From NCBI RefSeq assembly GCF_018873765.1, contig NC_057922.1:13777563-13841562 (forward strand): 64,000 bases of DNA. The letters are read 5' to 3'. Source of the DNA: Telopea speciosissima (taxonomy: Eukaryota; Streptophyta; Magnoliopsida; Proteales; Proteaceae). Under the pieces are notes generated by a model that saw nothing but the letters and a program-made list of their open reading frames with translations, searched no databases and was not told where the DNA came from. Position 1 is the first letter of the stretch, and every line of letters starts with the position of its first letter. The translations under genes were made by a program, and so were the position numbers. Shown here in pieces: positions 39,493-50,803 of the stretch.

Positions 39493-39799
39493 TAAGAGTG
39501 TCAAAATCAAATCGAAATGGAATCAAATCATTTAAATCAAAATTGTAAAACTATTTAATAAATGATTCGATTATGATTTCAAAATTAAAATCGTCTAATT
39601 AAACGGTTTAAATTGAATTTGATCGTTTAACCAAATAAACCGTATAACACTCTTAAATGTACATAAATGTACCAAAATCAAATAAAAGCCGCTAATTGAA
39701 ACCGAATCGAACCGTTTAATAAATGACCCGGTTATGGTTTCTAAATTGAAACCATTTAATTAAACAGTTTAACCGAAACTGAACCATTTAATACCCTTA
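39493..39799. mobile_element. hAT-like MITE in the PPME1 upstream region
   Basis: The ends TAAGAGTGTCAA and TACCCTTA are related to the intron copy at 32845-33205. The flanks ATTTTGGC and GATTTGGC are close to a direct 8-bp duplication. The inside carries repeated ATTAAACGGTTTAAA-type motifs. It lies about 350 bp upstream of the PPME1 ATG and could affect its promoter chromatin. Confidence 0.6.
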
Positions 39800-40149
39800 G
39801 ATTTGGCCCACATGTTATGCAATGATACATTCCAATTTGGGTTTTGAAAAACAAATCGATTTTGGTTTAATCGAAAACCATCGGTTCAAAACCAATAAAC
39901 CGGTTAAATATTTGATTTAGTCACTCAGGAAGGAAGGTTTTGCTGCCTGAAGCGGATCACCAAATGGATCTGAATTAGCAAAAATACAGGAAAGACTAAA
40001 CTTGAAACTGGAATTGTTGCAATTTTTCCAAATTTCCAACACAATGAAAGCAATTAAGAGTCCAGCTGAGGATTGTAATTAGTGATCCAATATCTTAGAC
40101 TGATTAAACCAATCAACTAAATTGAGTGAGTAGGATTGGTCAAGTTTAA

Positions 40150-40930
40150 AACCTAAGAGAGAGAGATAAACCAAACAACTCTTGCCATGGGACAAAGAAC
40201 AGTAGCATGAAGAGTAGTCTCCTTGTCTTCACCACAATGCGAGAGCATTTAATTACCATCAACCCAAGCTCTCTTCTTAAGGAGATTAACCCACTTCCTT
40301 GCAGAATCTCCAAATGAAATTTTAATTTTGGAGGAGTTTAATTTTCCAAATTCTACTTTAGTTAGAACATCTTTAATTGGTTTTGGATGACTAATTGTAG
40401 ATGTGCTAACGATGGATCTGGGATCTTTATCACCTCCAGTTTGCTGACCGGCCCAGTTCCCCAGTTTCTCTAACAAAGGGGGGCTGAAATGACCTCTCTA
40501 CCCATGCCCAAACACCCTGCCCGGGTGGGGTCCGCCATCCCCCATTAGAGGAACTGGGGAACTGGGCCGGTCAGCAAACTGGAGGTGATAATTTCCATGT
40601 ATCTGCGCGCTTTCATGAGTCTTCCCAATGTGATAGCCATTTTTTACTGGAAAACAACCATTCTTGCTGGGAGTTCATTCAGGTTTATCATGACCTCTAA
40701 AGAAACTAGAAGGGATTTTCAAAATTTGTTGGGCTCTAAGAGGGCTAAAGGTCATCCTAATGAGTAATTCATTAAACCAAATTAATATTTGTGTGAGGAG
40801 GCTTGGAAGAAGAAATTATGTGATTTGGGAGGCCAAGAACCCATGCACCATTCCAAACATGAACTCTAGAGCCATCACCAATAATCATTAATGAAGATTT
40901 TTTATTAAAAGATCCTCTCATAGTCACTTT
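40150..40930 (-). pseudogene. Decayed LINE reverse transcriptase fragment, split by a MITE
   Basis: Read on the minus strand, short matches in order are IGDGSRVHVWNGAWV (near 40880), then ILKIPSSFFRGHDKPE with a stop, then TPSKNGCFPVKNGYH (near 40640). After a MITE come ARKWVNLLKKRAW (near 40280) and CGEDKETTLHATVLCP (near 40210). These are the consecutive landmarks of plant LINE RT ends including the zinc-binding motif. Stops and losses show it is dead. Confidence 0.75.
40427..40591. repeat. MITE with ~45-bp near-perfect inverted arms
   Basis: TTATCACCTCCAGTTTGC at the left end is the exact inverse of GCAAACTGGAGGTGATAA at the right end, and the pairing continues through GACCGGCCCAGTTCCCCAG. 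The 165-bp unit sits inside a LINE remnant, so it inserted later. No clear direct target duplication was seen. Confidence 0.85.
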
Positions 40931-41449
40931 CAAATTGTTTTGATCGAAAACCCTTTTTTATCTTGATTGAAAGAACTTTTGAAAATAAGATAAAGAACGA
41001 TCAAAAGAATATTACAAATTTTAAATGGGGAATTATTAACACAACAAGGGTTTGTTATTTATCCAAACATAATAAGACACCAATTACCCTCTTGGAACTA
41101 CATTAGAGGTGTAATTGAAAATAAATTTTTGTGGATAATTGAGTAAAATCGCATTCACGGTTGAAAATTAAAAGAAAATCATAGAAAACCAATAATTTTA
41201 ACTAGATTTTATAATTAATCGAGCACAGCCCATCTTCCCCAAAATCTATCCATAGTCTCTCTTGTCCAACCTGGATATTTCTCCTCCAAGGTTCCCCAAA
41301 TCTGTAAGTTCTTGTAAGTACCCCTTAGAATGTCTGTCTTGTTTTAATCTTACGATCAAAATTGATTTCTAAACTTAACCATGGTTCAAACCCAACCCTC
41401 TCATCTCTCCTCTCACACTCCTCTCCGGTGGTAACCTCTCCTCTCTTCT

Positions 41450-41451
<2 letters not shown>

Positions 41452-41484
<33 letters not shown>
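41452..41484. repeat. (CT)n microsatellite
   Basis: About 33 bases of CT repeat in a wider C+T-rich region, roughly 490 bases upstream of the 41973 ATG. Such tracts are common in plant promoters and 5' leaders. Confidence 0.9.
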
Positions 41485-41489
<5 letters not shown>

Positions 41490-41972
41490 CGAGTAGAAGA
41501 AGGGTAATAACAGTCGCCTCCCCTGCTATAAATCTCACAAGAACCGTCCCTTCCACCGTAAAAAATCTCTAGCATCTCACCACGATCCGCCTAGGCTGGA
41601 TCTTTTTATGAGATCCAAATACAGTGATGAATGGAAATATAAAGCTTCAGTCGAGAGTTAATGGTCAGATGAGAGACAGTAACCTCTTATTTTCATCCAA
41701 CAGTGTGTGTACTGGATGCAAAAGCTTCAGTCACTACTCGTTTGTCTATGCCGACTTCCACTTCATTATCTCTCTCCTTCTCTGCCGTTTCTCTTTCTAA
41801 ACTCCCGCCCTTCGCCCATCTCCCTCTTGTTGCTTTTCTTGATCTGTAATCTGTCGATACCCAATAAAGAAATACCAGAGAACGAGATAGTTTGCAGGGC
41901 CCTTTTATAGAGTGTTAAGGAGAAGAACTCATCACCATCATCTTCACATACAGTAACCCATAATACCTCTTC

Positions 41973-42230
41973 ATGCCATCAGGTGCAAAGAAGAGAAAGC
42001 AAGATAAGAAAAAGAAAGAAAAAGCCGCCAACAACCATTCCTCTTTTTACGGTTTCTCCTATTTAGTTTTTTGGGTTTTTTTTTTCTGTTAATGTTTTGT
42101 TGGATTGATTTCACTTCGTTCGTTAATTCAATTAGTATTAGGAATTGATGATCTGAAAACCGATGAAGAGAAAGAGAGTGACGGTGGTGAAATCAGTTTC
42201 CCTAAATCACAACCAGGACATCGCTCATAA
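41973..42230 (+). pseudogene. Two-exon fragment of the plant MPSGAKKRK-type protein family
   Basis: ATG at 41973 opens MPSGAKKRKQDKKKKEK, a Lys-rich N-terminus I know from an uncharacterised plant protein family. A splice from 42051 to 42142 (GT-AG) continues in frame into GIDDLKTDEEKESDGGEIS, which also matches that family. The frame then stops at 42230 after about 55 residues, whereas the family proteins are much longer. The intron is retained, so this is a DNA-level fragment, not a retrocopy. It may be the 5' end of a truncated gene; transcription as a short peptide cannot be excluded. The family identification is from memory of its N-terminus. Confidence 0.55.
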
Positions 42231-42646
42231 ACGGAGAACGAACAACAGGGGGAGGTGGACAGGCAGGGTTGAGATTCTCATACTTCTGCGTCGGTTGTGA
42301 GGGAGAAGCACGCAGGAACTGTAATTGCAATCGTGTATTAGAGAGGTAGTGTAGATTGTTAAATGACAGAAATATCCTTTTAAAATATTATTTTACATTA
42401 TAAATATGAGATTTTAATAAAATAATGAAATATCCAAATTGTCCTACTTAATGATCCTTATTTGTTCTATTTTTTATTATATAATAGTCTTTTCACTTTT
42501 TTATTATATTTGGAAAAGTAACCCACCCTTGTTACGCTAATAACAACCCAATTTAAATACACCTATAGAATCCCATATATATTAAAAGATTACAGGATTA
42601 AACAGTAATTGTCTCTATATGGCCATTTTCTACATGCATATGATTT
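42231..42646. other. AT-rich spacer 3' of the AAA-ATPase gene
   Basis: AT-rich sequence without coding signals. The part near 42600 should include the 3' UTR and polyadenylation site of the AAA-ATPase gene, which reads from the right. Confidence 0.5.
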
Positions 42647-45074
42647 TTATGATGGGATCATATTGAGATCTTCCTTTTCTTGCTGGTCTTGTGCCTCTAT
42701 CTCTGGTTCTGCGGTATTGACTTCATCGTCATGTTCTTTCTTGTATCGGAGCAATTCAATTAGACCTTCAAGTGCAATTTTGGGATTCTCATTCTTCATG
42801 AGTTCCTCAGCAACCGCTGCAGGGGTGACCTTCACTTTCTCTATGAGCTCTTCAATCTCTTGGAAGAGTTCATGTTCATGAATTTGAAGATAATTAAAGG
42901 CAAGAAGCTTGAACCCGCAAGGTGTGCAGAATGACATGTGAACATGCATGTCCATGCGGCCGGGGCGAAGCAATGCTTGGTCTAGCCGATCCTTGTGGTT
43001 GGTTGTGAATACAATGATCCGCTCATCTCCACAACTTGACCATAAGCCATCCGTAAAATTTAGTAGCCCTGATAGTGTCACCTGTGGTTTTGGATGATCA
43101 AGCCACACGCAAAATTAATCATAAAGCATATCTAATTGAAAAGTGAATTAAGAAAATGGGAATAAAGATTTGGCATCAATGAAAGTTTGAAGCCATTTTT
43201 TTTTGGTTCTATCAACTAATTTGTCACATGACCGTGTTTGTTGCATTTGTGTCTACTTATCATTATAACCACATACATGAAAAACTAACTTCACAATGTG
43301 TCATGATAATACTATGAAAAAATGTTTGAAAAAAAAAAAAGCTAACCAATGAATCTCTCTCTCTCTCTCTCTCTAAATAAATAAATTAATTAATTAAACC
43401 AAACTCTTAACGGTTCAGTTTCGCTTTGGATTTTTTAGAAAGTTGCACAAAAACTGAATCAATCGAAAACTAAACCCAAAAAATTGTTTTTTGTTTTGTT
43501 TTTGGGGTTCATTATATATATGAAAAATTGAAATCAAATTAAACCAAAACTAATAGCAGACCGATAAGAACCTGTTACAAAAAATCGATACAAAACCAAA
43601 ATCGATCTTTATCTTAACAATTTGGCCCAATGCATGTCTAAAACAAATTCATTCCAATCGAAATCAGACTGGACCAAAGGATTGATACCCCTATCTTCAT
43701 GAAACCTCTAACCTTGGTAAGTTGAGCTTGCAACTAGGGTTTTAAAACACGGAATTGGGGAATCCAGACCAGAATCGATATTCAAGAACCTTAGAATCAG
43801 TCCTTAGATACAAAAACAAGGAATTTCTAGGGTTTTTGGGTGTGAATCGATCATGTTGGATCTGTGGAAATCGGGATCAATTACAGCCGATTCCAATCCG
43901 AATCGACTGTTTCACCAATACGATTCCCGATTCTTAAAACCCTGCTTGCAACTATCTCTCTGTCTCTAGATCTCTGGTTTCCTTTATTAAGAAAAGGTAC
44001 TGTGCGGGTAGTTGGGAAATGGGAAGAGACACTAACCTGGCCGTTGCCCTCATGAAATCTAAGCGGTTGTGTGGCGGCTCTGGCCTTAGCAAGCCGATCT
44101 TGCAACTCAATCGTGCAATCGATGTCTTCAACAACAAGTATAGATCGGTTTGCTGTTGCAAGCAACAATCTTCTCAACTCTGAGTTGCAGCGAAGGTCAG
44201 TGAGCTCCAAGTCATAGATATCGAAGTTGAGGTAATTGGCCATGGCAGCGATCAAGCTTGACTTGCCCGTCCCAGGTGGACCATATAGCAGATACCCACG
44301 TTTCCAAGCCTTTCCGACTCTCCTATAGAACTCTCTTCTCTGAACAAATCTCTCCAAATCTTCCATTATCTTCCGCTTGAGCTCCATATCCATCGCCAGT
44401 GTTTCAAAAGTTGCTGGATGATCCAAATTCACGGAACTCCAAGTGTCTCCCAAATTATGGTACACACGTTCATATTTCACGGTGAAGAGCTTCACTGTCT
44501 TGTTCTCTTCTTTCATGGATTTCGATTTCTTCAATATATGTGGCAAGTAAGAATCAAACACCATATCCTTGTACTTTTTGTGAAAATTGAACTCAAAGGA
44601 TCGGATCTCAGATCGAAATGTTGAATTGAGATCACGCGGGTTGTGGAAAACCTTGGATTCAACTTGCCTACAAACCAATCTCCATTTGAATTGAATACCA
44701 TCGAAGGTATCCACAATCTCTTCGTTTCTTCCCATTGCGATCTTGATGTTCTTCTCCTTATCGGATTTGCTTATTCTTAGGGTTTGGCGATTGGAGGGCG
44801 AGACCTTGTTGCCTAAGTAAATCTCAACAGCTTCATAGATTTGATTGTTGGTGAGCTCATCGAATTCTTCAATGACGATGGTTTGTTGAGAGGAGAAATT
44901 GTTGATCAGTTTCCGGAGACCAGAGAAGATGTAATCTTGAACTTCGTGAGGTAAGAAGTCTCGCATTATCGTTCGAACGAGCATAGCTGAAGCTGCAAGA
45001 GAAGCAGCCATGGGTAGAAGGGTTTTAGTAATTGAAGCCATGTTGGTGGTGTTGGGTGAGAAAGACAAAGACAT
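42647..45074 (-). CDS. AAA-ATPase of the plant BCS1-like/AATP1 family (2 exons)
   Basis: Exons 45074-44037 and 43081-42647 join in phase 0 with GT-AG sites, giving 490 residues. A hydrophobic N-terminal anchor (about residues 15-36) precedes the AAA-associated domain (to about 130). The ATPase domain has Walker A GPPGTGKS (265-272), Walker B ILVVEDID (312-319), sensor-1 FTTNH and the arginine-finger segment LLRPGRMD. Plants have many such proteins on mitochondrial, ER or other membranes, often induced by stress or pathogens; yeast BCS1 is the distant relative. The first ATG (45074) or the one 11 codons later could be the start. The 955-bp intron contains a Mutator-like MITE. Reading through the donor site would give a 397-residue protein lacking sensor 1, which I regard as unspliced. 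Confidence 0.94.
43736..43943. mobile_element. Mutator-like MITE in the AAA-ATPase intron
   Basis: The ends AGGGTTTTAA and TTAAAACCCT are inverted repeats. They are flanked by a perfect 10-bp direct repeat GCTTGCAACT (43726-43735 and 43944-43953). A 9-10-bp duplication points to the Mutator superfamily. The inside has no coding sequence. Confidence 0.8.
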
Positions 45075-45157
45075 CGATTCTTCTTCTTGATTTGCTTTGA
45101 TGATTGAAGAAGGATTTGGGTTTTGTGTTTGATCTCTTGGCTCTCTTGATTGGTTTG

Positions 45158-45165
45158 TATTTATA
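45158..45165 (-). promoter_or_regulatory. TATA box of the AAA-ATPase gene
   Basis: TATAAATA on the minus strand lies about 85 bases upstream of the ATG at 45074, a usual distance for a plant TATA box with a short leader. Confidence 0.6.
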
Positions 45166-45429
45166 ATCTTGATTTATAGACTAGAATTGGAAGATAGTGA
45201 GATCGTCTCTGTTCTTACTTCTTTTCTTTCCTGGACTCTGGTCTCTGTAATAATTAAATGAATTTTGACTTTGAAGTTCCATTAAGAAACTCCATAAGTT
45301 CTTAGGAAACCTCTCCATGATATGAAGAATGACCAGAGACGTCTGATATGGGTTATGACGCTGGAGCATTAAATTACATTTTAGAGAGAACAAGAATGTT
45401 TGTTTTTTTTTTTTTTGGTTTTAGGAGAG

Positions 45430-45590
45430 GTGAGCGGAAGCAGTTTTCTGTCCGATAGTGTGGAAAAGTACGCTTGTACTCCCATTTGTCTCTCGTTCTT
45501 AAAATAAGGGGGTAGAACTGTCTTTCCATATGGGGAGGACAAAGAGAGACTCATGGAAGTGCTGGCGCAGGCCACACTCCCTGGCTGAGT
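45430..45590 (-). repeat. MITE family A, copy 3
   Basis: On the minus strand it reads GGGAGTGTGGCCTGCGCCAG, CATGAGTCTCTC, CCTCCCCATATGG, then CACACTATCGGACAGAAAAC. The order and spacing match the copy at 693-842, including the TCGGACA stretch beyond the right end. It is about 350 bp upstream of the AAA-ATPase ATG. Confidence 0.65.
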
Positions 45591-46309
45591 TCTTTTCCCC
45601 CTCAATTTATTAGGAGAATATGTTGCTTGTCATCAAAGGGATTTTTCCAGAGCCGCAAGAGCTTGGAAATGGTATCGCATTTTGAGTATAAAGGGTATAT
45701 AGGGAGAAAATACGCCATCCCATTGTGTAGTGTGACTCGTTTCTATACCCAGACATAGTTGCGTACGAAACGATCGATGTATCCTTTGAAAAAGCGAAAA
45801 GGACCAGGAGTGTGCTACAGAGCACTGCAAATATGGGCATTTGTGGAAAACAAAATTTCCCCCTTTCTGGAACCTTTTCGACCTCCCCGTGTACTTTTCT
45901 ACCATTGATTACATGAAAAAATACTAGTAGCATACCTCACAAATAATTGTATTAGCTAATCATGCAGGCAGCTTTCCTCTAACGAGGTTGTGCGTGGATT
46001 GTGGAAGTGGTTCTGGTCTTTTGGATAAGGGCATGGAGTTGGAACCATGCTCCCAAGAGAAACACAGATTAAGAAAACAAAAACATTGGATGGCTCAGAG
46101 TTGTTTTGTGACCATAACTAGAGCTACAAGAGATTTTTCACCTCAGCTAGGGGGGGGGGGGGAGCATGGATTGTAATCTCGGATTGGATTGACTAATATT
46201 GGCCGAATTAGATTGGTATTGGTCATGATCGATCATATCCAGGTTTCATGGAATGGTGGTTGGATTGAGTAACCCGCTTGGATCAGGCAATCCAATACGC
46301 ATGATTTGC

Positions 46310-46650
46310 ATAAAAGGGTTTTAAAACCCAGATTTTTCTCTTGTTCTTTGTGCTGAGCTTTTCAAGCCGTGATTCATAGATTTGGGTCAAATCCGTGAGA
46401 AAAAAAGGGGGATCTTACTGTTTTTGATCGGGGAATCGATTAAGGGAAGATATCATTCCATGCAAACATTGATTTGCTTCACAAGTCACAATATTGCATG
46501 GTTAGGGTTTTAACTTGGATTCGTCTTGAGCCTTTCAAGCTGTGATTCATAGATTAGGGAGCTTCAAATCCACAAGAAAAAGGGGGGATCTTACAGTTTT
46601 TGACTGGAAAATCAATTAAGCGAAAATTTCATTCCATGAAAACGTTAATT
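46310..46650. repeat. Imperfect tandem duplication (~185-bp unit)
   Basis: The blocks GTGATTCATAGATT, GGGGGATCTTAC and TCATTCCATG occur in the same order in 46310-46470 and 46500-46650. Divergence is moderate. Confidence 0.65.
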
Positions 46651-46794
46651 AATAGGAAACTATCAAAATTGAACCCGCAAACCTGAAAAACCTTCAATAA
46701 CCAATACCTTGAATCGGGGTGGGGGGGGGGGGGGGGGAGGGTTGTCTTACAACATAAATGTGAAACATGAGAGTTGATTCAAATTGACCAAATA

Positions 46795-47460
46795 GTTATT
46801 TACAAATCAAGTAATTATATATCAAGTATTTGAACCAATATTCACAAATTATTATTATTAGTTTTTGTGGCATTTGGACCAAGTTTTCCTTCACCAAATT
46901 GATTTATCATGGCCGTCACCATCACCAATATCGAGGGGATTCTTCTTCCCCCATTGATGAAGAAAACTTGTCTTTTTCTTTCGTTTTTTTTCCTTAATGT
47001 TCGGAGAATGAAGACTTCCCAAGTCATTTTACTAGTAGTCAAATGAATAAGAATAGACAGTGTAGATTAAGAAAATTAATATAAAATTGAATGGCTCAGA
47101 TTTATCTTATGATTGTCAAAAATATTATTTTCCACATGGATAACTATCATCATCATTTAGAGAAGGGCATAAGAGGCATGCAAATATGTGAATCAACCGG
47201 CAGGCCTTTTCTGGTCAAACAAATGGCAATGAAGTACTTACATGTCAAGTTTTTGAACCAATATTCACGCTAATTTTTTTTTTATTGGACCAAGTTTTTG
47301 TTCACTAGAATTGCTTTTTCATAGACTTCAGTATCAATATATGCCCAAGGATAGGGATGGGAGTTTGCGAGTCTCATCACCAATAGCTAAGGGATTCTTC
47401 CTCTCCCGCTGGTAAAGGAAAACTTTTGCCTTTTCTTTTTGTCTGTTTTCTTATCTATCT
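46795..47460. repeat. Imperfect tandem duplication (~425-bp unit)
   Basis: Blocks such as GAACCAATATTCAC, GGACCAAGTTTT, ATCACCAATA, GGGATTCTTC and AAAACTT recur in order in 46830-47040 and 47255-47460. A third, shorter piece follows at 47575-47690. Confidence 0.6.
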
Positions 47461-49520
47461 TTGGAGTAGATATTGACTCATTGTATCCATTATAACAAGA
47501 CTTGGGAGCCGGGTGGGGGGGGGGGGGACTTCCTAAGTCAGTAAGTCTTCCCTTGGCCAAATGAAGACTTAGATGTCAAGTTTTTATACCGACAATTACG
47601 TTTTGTCCTTTTTTTTCTTTTCTTTTCTTTTCTTTTTTCCCTATTTTATTTGGAAGGATACATTGACTCATTCTATTTAAGGGGCATCCATCGTTATGGT
47701 ATTGGAAAATTGCTATAGTTTTAATTCAATATAGAAAACAGAAAGTAAATATCAAAACCGTATCATACCTAATACAAACTTCATTTTCAATACTGATATT
47801 GTACCAACTTGATACATATTTTATTCGGTATGAAATATGATTTCGATCAACACATACTATCACTTTCTTATTCGATATAAAATAAGTTAACTTCACTTCG
47901 AAACTCCGGTTACAACCGGATTGATTACAAACAGCTTTACCATTTAAAAAAAAAAAAAGAGGAGTATCTAAATGACACCTAAGGCCGGTGTATTTAAAAT
48001 TTGATACTTTCTTTTAACTCCACTTGTCTTATTTTCAAAAGTCTTTTAAGATAGAGATATAAACAGGTTTTAAAAAATACATGGAGAGCGACATATCATT
48101 ATGTCACTATTAAAGCATATCATTGTCAATCCCATCTGAAATATGTGAAATGACATTATTACCCTCAGTAATCACATTTAGTATTGCAACTTATGAGATT
48201 AGAGAGTTGTTTTATCTTGGAGGTATAAATTTGATACGATTCAATTCTACTACCTTCTATTCCAACGATACAAGAAGACATATATTGGTGTTGTCAATCC
48301 CTATTTCAACTTCTACAAAGATATTTCGATGACATACAAACTGTCATACAAAACAGATAAATCTTATACTACTGGTTGTTACATTATACATATTTTTAAT
48401 AATCTTAAGGTTTTTAAATAGGTATATGACTGTAGAATTGTTTGATTACTAACTTAGAAATTATATTTACCATTGTAACAAAAGGTAGATAATATTTATT
48501 ACTGTAGGAAGTAGTATGATATATCCATTTAAGGTTAAACAATGTTAAAAGAAAATATTTTCAAAATATGCATTTGCACTAGATGGTTAGGGTCAACCGA
48601 GCAGTGTAATTGCTTGATGAGAATTTAATCATTTGTGGAGAAAACACTAAAGCACCAGTCCATTGTAGCCTTGTAGGTGCTTTTTTGTGGAGTTTGAATT
48701 AATGAATTTTTTTTCTAAGTGCCTTATGATTGTTGATTTTGGGTTAAAATATGCGACTCATTACCAAAAGGTGTGATTTTTTTTCTTCCAAAGTGCTTGA
48801 TGATTGTTGATTTTGGGTTGATAACCAAATAGTGCAACACATTAATTGCCATGTTAAGTTCATGATAGCCCTATAGGGTTGGGTGGAAGCCACCTTTTCA
48901 TAAGAGGTGTGACCCTAGTTAGCAAAAATGTGTTTAAAACTCGTTTTAAATGTATTTTTAGTTTGTTTTTTTATTATTTTAAATACGTTTTATCGTATGT
49001 TTCTCAAATATACAGAAAAAAAATGGCAAACAACAAGCATTCTTATTTTAAACACGTTTCAAATATGTTCCCTTTTTTTTTTTTGTATTTTGTAAGACTT
49101 TGGACTTATTAAACAATGGCTTACTTAATTGACCATATCTCTCTCTTGAACTTCAATCGACCTGATTCTTTCATCTACGTACAAATGACTCAAAGGGCTA
49201 CATTTCTCATTATATCACCTTTACCTTAAATTCAAGGTCGATGCGTGGACCCTGAAATTGAGTTACAAATTGATGCATTTACTCAAAAGGGTTTCTAAAG
49301 TGATGACTCCCAACTCCAATTGAACATGCATCGCTCCATGAGTGTGTTGGCTATGTTTACAACAATAAGCAACAACATAGTCAAGCTAGCCACATTGCTC
49401 AAGAAGACATTGGACATTATGGTGTCTAATTTGGGAATTAGTATTGAATGATATATTTTAGATGATATTAGATGACATGTCTTGGACGAAAAGCAGATTC
49501 TGGTTGATTCGACCTAGAAA

Positions 49521-49850
49521 TTAAGAGGCATTAATATTTTTCCAAATTTCATGACCTTGTAAAGCATAAACAACCTTTTTTATTGGTGTGAGGAGGTGGT
49601 TAAGAAAAATGGAAGTGGTGAAAGACTTTATATCTTTTGCTAAGACCCTTAGGAAGAGAAAACTCCTTTTGGTCTTCAATAACAGGTTTTCCAATTGTTG
49701 CAAGATTATCACAAATTGACTTAACAGTATTGTAAATAATCTTGAATGGAGAGGTCTTCCATACGAAGAAAATGAAGCTGTGTGTTTCTAAGTAGAAAGC
49801 CCTTTCTTGAGAATCATGAGAAAATGGCTCTCCATTCACTAACAACTAAA
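49521..49850 (-). pseudogene. Copia gag (UBN2-type) remnant
   Basis: On the minus strand the translation contains VKSICDNLATIGKPVIEDQ and then GLSKRYKVF, the order found in plant Copia gag proteins. No LTR or pol sequence was found next to it. It is a short relic. Confidence 0.65.
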
Positions 49851-50444
49851 CTAAGCATGTTTTCTTTCACATACATGATTTTTGTCTTGACCATCTGGTG
49901 TCAAGAGGAGTGTGCCGGTCGGTGTTCCTCAAGAGCAATGTTCCTCAATCGATGGTGGTGATGATGGTAGAGAGCGCGAGAGAGAGGAGTTGTATTGTAT
50001 GATAAATCCACCAGTGCAGAAAACCAAAACCTTGGGTTACTCGAGAGAAGAAGAAGAAGAACTTCTCCGATAATAATCTTCCCCTCCGGCAAAAATCTCA
50101 CTCTTTATCAACAATTTCCATCTTTGGCTACAGTTCTGATTTTGTTATATTAAATGATTTAATGAATTGAGGTTCAAACTACTCTATCCTGCTTTGGAAT
50201 TAATTATTTTCCCTCCCACAAAACTTGCACTTTTGATTTCATGGGATTTGCTTTTGGGCAATGCATTTTTTGTGTGGGATGTTTAGTCCTACATTGGAAG
50301 TAGATGATAAAATAAGAGTTCTTAAAGGGAGGTATCCCTCCTTCCACGTGTCGGGGTGGATCTAGGGTTCTTTCTCACACGCACACGCACACGCCGAGCT
50401 GAGCTAAGATGCTCTTGCTCTAGTCATGGCATGGCATGGCATGG

Positions 50445-50803
50445 CGAGGCAAGGTGTGGTGTGGTGGCCCAGCCCATATTTATCTTTTTGGTTCACTGTT
50501 GGGCCGATTTTGGGCTTGGTCATGCATTAATCCTTTTGGATTGTACTTGAGTTGACTACTTTGGGCTTGGACTCGGGCCCATGTGGCAAGGAATCATTAC
50601 TTGGACAGGCCTGGTCAGCTCGTAGTGTGGCGAGGTGCAGTGCAATGTGGTGTGGTGGCCAGCCCATATATTATCTTTTTTGGTTCTCTATTGGGCCAAT
50701 TTTGAGTTTGGTCACGTATTAGTTAATTCTTTTGGATTGGACTCAATTGACTATGTTTGGGCTTGGATTCGGGCCCATGTGGCAAGGAATCATTACTTGT
50801 ATA
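50445..50803. repeat. Imperfect tandem duplication (~190-bp unit)
   Basis: GTGGTGTGGTGGCC, AGCCCATAT, TTGGGCC, TTTTGGATTG, GGGCTTGGA and CGGGCCCATGTGGCAAGGA recur in the same order in 50445-50613 and 50635-50803. The start is next to a short (GGCAT)n array at 50428-50450. Confidence 0.8.

Larger units (their letters stand above)
39142..41972. other. Region upstream of PPME1
   Basis: Positions 39142 to about 39490 should contain the PPME1 promoter and leader. A hAT-like MITE sits just beyond (39493-39799). A decayed LINE (40150-40930) interrupted by a MITE follows. From 40940 to 41972 the sequence is AT-rich, then C+T-rich with a (CT)n tract at 41452-41484, and leads into the gene fragment at 41973. 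Confidence 0.5.

Noticed and set aside
43881-45074. 397-residue AAA protein without an intron
   Set aside because: It reads past the GT donor at 44036; the joined exon 2 supplies sensor 1 and the arginine finger, so the spliced model is preferred.
46709-46740. Long poly-G runs (also near 34632, 37050, 46150 and 47515) as G-quadruplex regulatory sites
   Set aside because: They lie in intergenic or intronic DNA with no link to a gene, and long homopolymers are prone to length error in assembly.
50380-50450. CRISPR-like or satellite array
   Set aside because: The repeats are simple ACACGC and GGCAT microsatellites without spacers.
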